Position numbers and translations under genes: made by a program. Below are positions 58,578 to 64,000 of a stretch of DNA of 64,000 nt, one piece after another (within the stretch, counting starts at the first letter, position 1; each line of letters begins with the position of its first letter). The notes beneath the pieces are model-generated. The model made no database searches. It was not told where the DNA came from and saw only the letters and a program-made list of their open reading frames with translations. Source of the DNA: Desulfuromonadaceae bacterium (GTDB taxonomy: Bacteria; Desulfobacterota; Desulfuromonadia; Desulfuromonadales; JAHYIW01). Location of the stretch: positions 1 to 64,000 of the forward strand of contig JAHYIW010000009.1 in NCBI GenBank assembly GCA_019429445.1. The letters run 5' to 3'.

Positions 58578-58856
58578 TCAATTGGAACGCTGAACCAGAT
58601 TGGCGAGCAGCTCGTTGACCCCGACGGGGATCGGTTGGACGAAGTAGTGGTCGAGAACGACGTGGGTGACCTCGTGCAGCGCCAGCACGCGGCTCAGTCG
58701 TTCCTGCGCGTACCAGATCGTTTTGTCGCTATGACGGTAGAAGGCGTTGACCACCTTGCGGCTGGTCGGGACGAGGCGCCGGTAGACTGCGCGCAGTTCG
58801 GCATGACAAAAAATACACAAGGAACACAATTTTGATAAATAAAAATGTGGGTTCAT
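58578..58856 (-). pseudogene. Metalloprotease-like fragment (HExxH)
   Basis: A 92-residue frame with RTIWYAQ-like and HEVTHVVLDHYF segments; HEVTH is an HExxH zinc motif and the following NELLAN could supply a third ligand. Too short for a full gluzincin, with no signal peptide or good ribosome site, so it is probably a degraded or truncated gene. The rest of 58378-58916 shows no other gene. Confidence 0.35.
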
Positions 58857-58916
58857 CGAAAAAATTCTGCCGCGTGCAAAACCTTGCCTGGTGCAAAGCA
58901 GATCGACCGGGGAGGG

Positions 58917-59627
58917 TCAGGTAAATATTTCGATCGTGACGACCTGCGCGCAGCGTTCATGCACCCGCCAGCGCACATCAAGATCAAAAAGGCGCACCCC
59001 GTAAACCCGCTCGTGCTCCTCCCCCTTGAATGCCGGACGTGGGTCTTGCGCAAGAACAGCAATGATCAATGATCGCAATTGGGGACGTTCGGTCTCCAGT
59101 TCGGTACAGCGACGATCAGCGGCGGCGCAAAAAACAACGGACAATTGCGGCTCAGGCGCCCGGTCTGCAAACCCTCCCAGTGCAGCGGGAATAGCGTCGG
59201 CATAGGGGAGATACGGCTTGATGTCGTAGACCGGCGTTCCGTCAAGCAGATCGGCCCCCTGAATCTTGAGCAGGATCTTGCCCGCTGCTTGCTCGAACCC
59301 GACGAAGGCCACCACCGACAGCCCCAGCGGGTTGGGCCGATGGGTGCTGCGGCTGGCAAATACGCCGACCCGCTGATTGCCGCCAAGACGTGGCGGGCGA
59401 ACCGTCAAGCTGCCGGTGTACGGCCGAATCGCATGAAAACCGAAGATCAGCCAGAGATGGGAAAACCCTTCCAGCCCGCGCACCGCTTCCTCGCGATTGA
59501 ACGGTGGCAGCAGTTCGATGGTCGCAGCCACCTCGGCGATCAACCCGGGCTGTCGCGGAATGCCGAATTTCTCCCGAAACGGGCTGTGTACAATGCCGAC
59601 CGGCGTCAGTTTTACTTCGTTCATCAT
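58917..59627 (-). CDS. trmO: tRNA (t6A37)-N6-methyltransferase TrmO
   Basis: A 236-residue TrmO/TsaA (YaeB) protein that methylates N6-threonylcarbamoyladenosine in tRNA with SAM. The family pattern VGIVHSPFREKFGIPRQPGL, GFSHLWLIFGFH and VFASRSTHRPNPLGLS is intact, and the C-terminal domain shows VYDIKPYLPYAD. Length normal. The start may be one methionine later. Confidence 0.93.
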   Translation of the reverse strand: MMNEVKLTPVGIVHSPFREKFGIPRQPGLIAEVAATIELLPPFNREEAVRGLEGFSHLWLIFGFHAIRPYTGSLTVRPPRLGGNQRVGVFASRSTHRPNPLGLSVVAFVGFEQAAGKILLKIQGADLLDGTPVYDIKPYLPYADAIPAALGGFADRAPEPQLSVVFCAAADRRCTELETERPQLRSLIIAVLAQDPRPAFKGEEHERVYGVRLFDLDVRWRVHERCAQVVTIEIFT

Positions 59628-59723
59628 CTGCGAATAGTGCCATAAGTGTGGCTTGACGGCGAGATTTTTATATCAACAGATTTACCGCAACAAGGTGGTG
59701 GAGGGTAAACGACCGATCTGAAA

Positions 59724-59758
59724 CGCTAAAAGCCGCATCTGGAGGGCGGCTTTTAGCG
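59724..59758 (-). terminator. Hairpin terminator after the 32-residue ORF
   Basis: CGCTAAAAGCCGC and GCGGCTTTTAGCG make a 13-bp perfect stem, 23 bp past the small ORF stop on the minus strand. Only three Ts follow, but the stem itself ends in a T-rich arm. Confidence 0.65.
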
Positions 59759-59780
59759 TTATGCATCACGAGTTGGAGTT

Positions 59781-59879
59781 TTACTGTTGCCCTGAGGTCT
59801 TTTTCAGCAGGGCAACTGCCTGGGCAACGATGATAATCGAGACATAAGCAATCAGGGCACCAACAAAGATTTCAGCCAT
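59781..59879 (-). CDS. 32-residue single-span membrane peptide
   Basis: ATG at 59879 preceded by AGAGGAGATAGGAAA, a strong ribosome site. The peptide starts MAEIFVGALIAYVSIIIVAQ and ends in KKTSGQQ: one membrane helix and a short basic tail. A hairpin follows the stop. Size and layout resemble small accessory subunits such as KdpF or CydX, though no such partner gene is adjacent. The remainder of 59628-60261 shows no other gene. Confidence 0.7.
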   Translation of the reverse strand: MAEIFVGALIAYVSIIIVAQAVALLKKTSGQQ

Positions 59880-60261
59880 TTTCCTATCTCCTCTGACAAG
59901 GGTTAAACAGACTACCTTGATCATCCCGATATGTACTTCTACATCCCTATCTTCATGATTTCAATAAGGTTTTTTTAAAACAGTATCCACAAAACAAGGG
60001 TTTAACCGATACTGCCCTCGAAAAAAACGAACTCTCCTGAATAATTACAGATAGTTAATGAGGAGAACGAGGTTTTCGTTTTAGTCGTCATGATCGGCGA
60101 TTTTTTTTATGTCGCCAAAAATCAGAAAATGTTTTATTTGTTTCAAGCAGCTGTTTTAGCGGCTTTTTTTGGTAAATCAGGAGTTTTAACCGATTTCATT
60201 CGTCGTTCCGTTGTGGTAATCTGCGTCCCCCCACAGACCCACAGACCGAGGAGCAGCCGAC

Positions 60262-60717
60262 ATGTCACAACCTGATTCACAACTGGTGGAAATATTCTCT
60301 GACGGTGCCTGTTCCGGCAACCCCGGCCCCGGCGGCTGGGGAACGGTAATACGCTGTGGCGCGAACGAAAAGGAGTTGTCCGGTTTCGCGCCCGAAACGA
60401 CCAATAATCGCATGGAGATGACCGCTGCCCTGATGGGATTGCGAGAGCTCAAACGCGCCTGTCGGGTGCGGATGATTACCGATTCCGAGTATCTCAAAAA
60501 AGGGATGACGGAGTGGCTTCCCGGCTGGATTCAGCGCGGCTGGAAAAATTCGCAGCGGAAAGAGGTCGCCAACAAGGATCTCTGGCAGCAACTGCTGGTC
60601 GCCGCAAAACCGCATGACATCGAGTGGACCTGGGTACGCGGCCACGCCGGGCACCCCGAGAATGAACGCTGTGACGAGTTGGCGCGCATGGCGATCAGCA
60701 ATGGCCGCGCGCGCTGA
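60262..60717 (+). CDS. rnhA: Ribonuclease HI
   Basis: A 151-residue RNase H that cuts RNA in RNA-DNA hybrids. The four acidic catalytic residues sit in [36 protein letters not shown] and the late NERCDELA; the basic handle is present ([14 protein letters not shown]). Length typical. It stands alone between noncoding stretches. Confidence 0.97.
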   Translation: MSQPDSQLVEIFSDGACSGNPGPGGWGTVIRCGANEKELSGFAPETTNNRMEMTAALMGLRELKRACRVRMITDSEYLKKGMTEWLPGWIQRGWKNSQRKEVANKDLWQQLLVAAKPHDIEWTWVRGHAGHPENERCDELARMAISNGRAR

Positions 60718-61060
60718 CAAGACAACCCACCAATAGCGGCCCCCCCCTCCCCCCAAAAAACCGCACGACGACCCAATCTTGATGCACTCGCAGTGCGAGT
60801 TTGTTCATTGTTAACCTCCCCTGCCAGTGGTGATGTGTCATGACGCAAACATTAGATAAAGTCTCAGCAAAAAAACAATCTGTGAGATTAATATAATCAC
60901 TAAATGTAACAACGTTAGTTTTAATAATAAATTAATTTAATGAAATTATCATTCAAAATACTCCTTAAATCATATGGTTACAAATTGTTATATTTTTGCG
61001 TTGTGGTTGGCTCGATCTGTTAAATTCTGTGATTTATGTAATTTATAATATCGTTATATA
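60718..61060. other. Noncoding, AT-rich stretch
   Basis: After rnhA a small hairpin ACTCGC-AGT-GCGAGT (60786-60800) may act as its terminator. From about 60850 the DNA is AT-rich with no supported gene, then leads into the fadL promoter. Confidence 0.5.
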
Positions 61061-61065
61061 TTTGA

Positions 61066-61094
61066 TTGACCTGTACGTAAAGATGATGTATTGC
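61066..61094 (+). promoter_or_regulatory. fadL promoter with shared operator-like spacer
   Basis: TTGACC (61066-61071), a 17-bp spacer and TATTGC (61089-61094). The spacer begins TGTACGTAA and ends ATG, closely matching the spacer of the fadD promoter. Confidence 0.65.
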
Positions 61095-61217
61095 TTATCA
61101 CAGGTGTTGCTTTTACATTGGAGCGCTGTCTGGTGCGGCGATTTACGATGGCTGGTAACTGTGCCGATGTTGAGCAATTTTTTGGACAAAACGCAGTTTA
61201 GTCAACGAGGAGAAGTT

Positions 61218-62473
61218 ATTAAAAGAGTAGCCGTATTTTTGGCAGTAATGACAGGACTTGTCGTGTTGTCGGCCGTGGCAGCATCCGCTGCGGGATTTGC
61301 TTTGATTGAGCAGAGTGTTAAAGGGTTGGGAAATTCCTTTGCCGGTGGTGCGGCAATAGCCGAAGATGCTACCACCATCTACTTTAACCCGGCTGGGATG
61401 GCCCGTCTGGAGGGAATGAACGCAACGGCCGGGTTACATGTAATCTTGCCATCGGCAAAATTTTCGACGACTTCGGCAACGAACCCGGTCGGTGGAGATA
61501 TCTCAACTGCACCGTCAGGCGGGGATGGCGGTGAAGCGGCAGTGGTGCCGAACTTTTATTTTGCCGCCCAAGCGAGTGAAAGTTCAGTTACGGCCTCAGT
61601 GTTAATACCCCGTTCGGCATGGCGACTAAATACGATACCGATTGGGTCGGTCGTTATCACGCCATTAAATCGGAGCTGATGACCATTAACATCAATCCGT
61701 GCGCCTCATACCGACTTAATGACAGCTTCAGTCTCGGGTTGGGGGTCAGCGCACAGTATCTTGATGCAACTTTGTCTCAAGCGCAATATCTAGCCCCAGG
61801 AATTGATGGCTATGCTGAAGTGACAGGAGATTCCTGGGGGTATGGATTCAATATTGGTGCATTGTATGAGTTTAATGATGATACCCGTGTAGGGGCTTCG
61901 TATCGTTCGAGTGTCTTTCATTCCGTTGATGGGACCATGTCGATGACGAGTGCCATTATGAATGGGTCAGGTGATACTGCAGGTAAGATCAGATTGCCCG
62001 CGAGCGCTCAGGCGAGCGTTTTCCATCGTTTCAACGAAAAGTTTGATGTCATGGCCGACCTGATGTGGACCGAATGGAGCGTGTTTGAGCAGCTAACCTT
62101 CAGCAAACCTGCTGCATTAGGTGGTGGCGTGAGTGTTACGGATGAAAACTGGAAAAACAACATGCGCTACTCGATTGGCGGGACCTATCACCACAGCGAT
62201 ACGCTCGCTTTGCGCGCCGGTGCTGCTTACGATGAAACACCGATCCCGGATAAGAGTCGTACGCCGCGTATTCCCGGTGCCGACCGTACCTGGGTCTCTC
62301 TCGGCGCCAGTTATGTCATGAATGACATGACCCTTGATTTCGCCTATGCGCATCTTTTTGTTGACGATGGTGCGATAAACTTGACCGATATGGCTTCTGG
62401 GCGGGGCGCCCTGATCGGATCGTTCGCCAATAATGTCGATATCGTCAGCGTTGAAGCGTCTTACAGGTTCTGA
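61218..62473 (+). pseudogene. fadL: FadL/OmpP1-type outer-membrane transporter, frameshifted
   Basis: A FadL-family long-chain fatty acid porin in two frames. The first part carries a signal peptide (VAVFLAVMTGLVVLSAVAAS ... AAG) and the hatch-like FALIEQSVKGLGNSFAGGAA and TTIYFNPAGMARL. The second continues as KFSYGLSVNTPFGMATKYD, then VGRYHAIKSELMTININP, to the C-terminal barrel strand ending YRF. The join needs one missing base near 61579. The best ribosome site (GAGGAG, 61207-61212) precedes ATT at 61218, not ATG. Either the gene is decaying, or a sequencing error or rare start is involved. Confidence 0.8.
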
Positions 62474-62491
62474 TTTACTTTTATTACAGTT

Positions 62492-62513
62492 CCCCCGACC
62501 GGTCGGTCGGGGG
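62492..62513 (+). terminator. GC-rich hairpin after fadL
   Basis: CCCCCGACC-GGTC-GGTCGGGGG is a 9-bp perfect stem 18 bp past the fadL stop. It lacks a T-run, so termination would be partial or factor dependent. Confidence 0.5.
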
Positions 62514-62592
62514 AGACCCGTCTGCCTCAAGTCACCGCATGCAAGATAAAAATATGGCAGTGTAATAAAACATAAAATTTTTTCAAAATTGA

Positions 62593-62621
62593 TTGACGTG
62601 AACGTAAGAGTAATGTATTTT
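62593..62621 (+). promoter_or_regulatory. fadD promoter with shared operator-like spacer
   Basis: TTGACG (62593-62598), a 17-bp spacer starting TGAACGTAA and TATTTT (62616-62621), 32 bp upstream of the start codon. Confidence 0.65.
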
Positions 62622-62652
62622 TTAATCGCCCCCAAAGGTAAAAGGTGCCAAG

Positions 62653-64000
62653 ATGACGTCCATACCGTATCAATCCATTCCTGAAATGTTTAAGAAGTCT
62701 GCGGTGAAATATGCGACCCTGCCGGTTGTCAGCTTCAAGAAGGAAGGTAAATATATAACGTTAAGCTATGAGCACTTGTATCAGAGGGTGTTAATGGCGT
62801 CACGCGGGCTGATAAAGACCGGCCTTCAACCGGGTGATCGGGTAGCGATCCTTTCCGAGAATCGCACTGGTTGGGTGATTTCCGATCTCGGTACGCAGAT
62901 GGCACGCGGCATCACGGTCCCGATTTACGCAACCAACACACCAGAACAGGTCGCCGATGTGATCAATCATTGCGGGGCTGAGATCGTTTTTGTTTCTAAC
63001 CGATTACAATATGAAAAGCTATTGTCTGTTCGCGAGAAGATTTCCGGGGTTCGCCACGTTTTCTCTTTTGAACGATTTCTCGGCTCACGGGAGTTTCCGG
63101 TGAATACCCTTTATCAACTCTCTGAAATTTCTCACCCGTTGACCGAAGAGGAGCAGGGTAGAATAGAAGCCGGAATCGAATTGATCGGCAGCAATGATCT
63201 GATGACGATCATCTACACTTCCGGCACGACCGGCGCGCCCAAAGGAGTGATGCTGACGCATGCCAACATGCTCTTCGACGCCCATTACGGGGTGGAGAAG
63301 CTCGGGGGGATGCCCTCCCATGAGACCTTTCTCAGTTTTTTGCCACTCTGTCATGTTCTGGAGCGAACTGCCGGATATCACGCCGCTCTGATGTATGGTT
63401 GTCATATCGCTTTTGCTGAGAGTGTTGAAAAAGTCGTGGAGAATATCATCGAAGTCCGCCCAACCATGATGGTCAGCGTCCCCCGTCTGTTTGAGAAGAT
63501 CTATTCGCGGATTTATGAAAATGTCCATCAGATGAATCCGTTGAAACGGAAGATGTTCCACAAGGCGGTCGAAATCGGCCGGGAGTATATCTATTGCAAG
63601 TATGTTCAGCAGAAAAAAACCGGGCTCCTCGGGGTGAAGTATCGGTTGGCTGACCATCTGGTTTTCAAGAAAATTCGGCAGCGTTTCGGCGGTCGGCTGC
63701 GCCTGTTTATTTCCGGTGGCGCTCCTCTTGATAAAACAATCAATGAATTTATGTGGATTATCGGTATCCCGACATGTGAAGGGTACGGACTGACTGAAAC
63801 CAGTCCGGCGGTGACCTTGAACAGCGTCAAAGAGCTCCGTTTCGGCTCGGTCGGCCGCCCCCTGATGCAGACCGAGGCAAAACTGGCCGACGACGGGGAG
63901 TTGATGCTCAAGGGGCCGCAAGTGATGCAGGGCTATTACAAGAACCCGGAAGCGACGGCCGAGGTGTTGAAAGACGGTTGGTTGAGTACCGGGGATATCG
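62653..64000 (+). CDS. fadD: Long-chain acyl-CoA ligase (FadD-like), 3' end outside window
   Basis: 449 codons are visible and the frame is still open at the window end. An AMP-binding (ANL) enzyme: the P-loop IIYTSGTTGAPKGVMLTH, FLPLCHVLERTAGYHA, LFISGGAPLD and EGYGLTETSPAVT are in order, closing with the adenylate motif WLSTGDI at the edge. It activates fatty acids to acyl-CoA. AAAGG lies upstream of the ATG. Adjacent to fadL and sharing its promoter pattern, it forms a fatty acid uptake and activation unit. Confidence 0.93.
   Translation, partial: MTSIPYQSIPEMFKKSAVKYATLPVVSFKKEGKYITLSYEHLYQRVLMASRGLIKTGLQPGDRVAILSENRTGWVISDLGTQMARGITVPIYATNTPEQVADVINHCGAEIVFVSNRLQYEKLLSVREKISGVRHVFSFERFLGSREFPVNTLYQLSEISHPLTEEEQGRIEAGIELIGSNDLMTIIYTSGTTGAPKGVMLTHANMLFDAHYGVEKLGGMPSHETFLSFLPLCHVLERTAGYHAALMYGCHIAFAESVEKVVENIIEVRPTMMVSVPRLFEKIYSRIYENVHQMNPLKRKMFHKAVEIGREYIYCKYVQQKKTGLLGVKYRLADHLVFKKIRQRFGGRLRLFISGGAPLDKTINEFMWIIGIPTCEGYGLTETSPAVTLNSVKELRFGSVGRPLMQTEAKLADDGELMLKGPQVMQGYYKNPEATAEVLKDGWLSTGDI

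Noticed and set aside
60781-60792. GATGCACTCGCA, identical to the left end of the MITE
   Set aside because: Only 12 bp match and the sequence is explained by a small terminator-like hairpin after rnhA; no other part of the element follows.

Overview
The window is a chromosomal segment of about 57% GC that reads like a Desulfuromonadales/Geobacterales relative (dissimilatory metal or sulfur reducer). The main pointers are an SfrB-SfrA type NADPH-linked iron-sulfur flavoenzyme pair, a def-fmt-DUF116 gene order, a CarD-ispD-ispF-glnS run, a multi-domain alternative chemosensory operon and a probable selenoprotein. Species cannot be fixed from the sequence alone.

Layout. 0-2.5 kb: accessory edge with a transposase-like remnant, a hipA-hipB toxin-antitoxin pair in inverted gene order, and 700 bp of AT-rich noncoding DNA. 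2.5-11.4 kb: housekeeping genes mltG, a response-regulator/J-like/TPR protein, def-fmt-DUF116, htpX, rsmB, a CoA-binding protein and a cupin. 11.4-20.7 kb: sfrA and sfrB, a lipoprotein, a homocysteine methyltransferase/MTHF reductase fusion, a periplasmic trypsin-like protease and rpe. 21.1-27.8 kb: lapA-like gene, an AhpD-like gene with an in-frame UGA read as selenocysteine, a coupled 40-residue ORF, a Nudix hydrolase, uvrC, an exported protein, a cNMP-binding protein, an AI-2E family permease and yajQ. 27.8-32.3 kb: a REP-rich island with its RAYT transposase and a secreted caspase-like/SUMF1 pair. 32.3-43.8 kb: acnA, mscS, a DUF362 ferredoxin-like protein, an M20 deacylase with a GNAT partner, panE, carD, ispD, ispF and glnS. 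43.8-51.3 kb: a chemosensory operon of CheR (REC and TPR fused), CheW, MCP, CheA-REC and CheB. 51.3-55.3 kb: cysS, uvrB and a DUF4124 protein. 55.4-57.3 kb: a group II intron. 57.4-64 kb: a two-TM/RCK potassium channel, a metalloprotease-like fragment, trmO, a 32-residue membrane peptide, rnhA, a frameshifted fadL and a fadD-like acyl-CoA ligase cut by the window end.

Repeats. A 150-bp MITE-like element with terminal inverted repeats occurs four times (20697, 22359, 24509, 40165), each copy exactly 150 bp and bracketed by short direct repeats. One copy sits exactly in the formerly overlapping stop codons of the Nudix gene and uvrC. REP elements cluster around the RAYT gene, and one REP arm is amplified as seven 19-bp tandem copies.

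Regulation visible in the DNA. fadL and fadD have near-identical promoters with a conserved spacer that is probably an operator. The sfrBA start site carries a 15-bp near-palindrome that recurs as a perfect palindrome upstream of the potassium channel. The strongest candidates for something little described are the selenoprotein/40-residue ORF/Nudix operon and the secreted caspase-SUMF1 pair.
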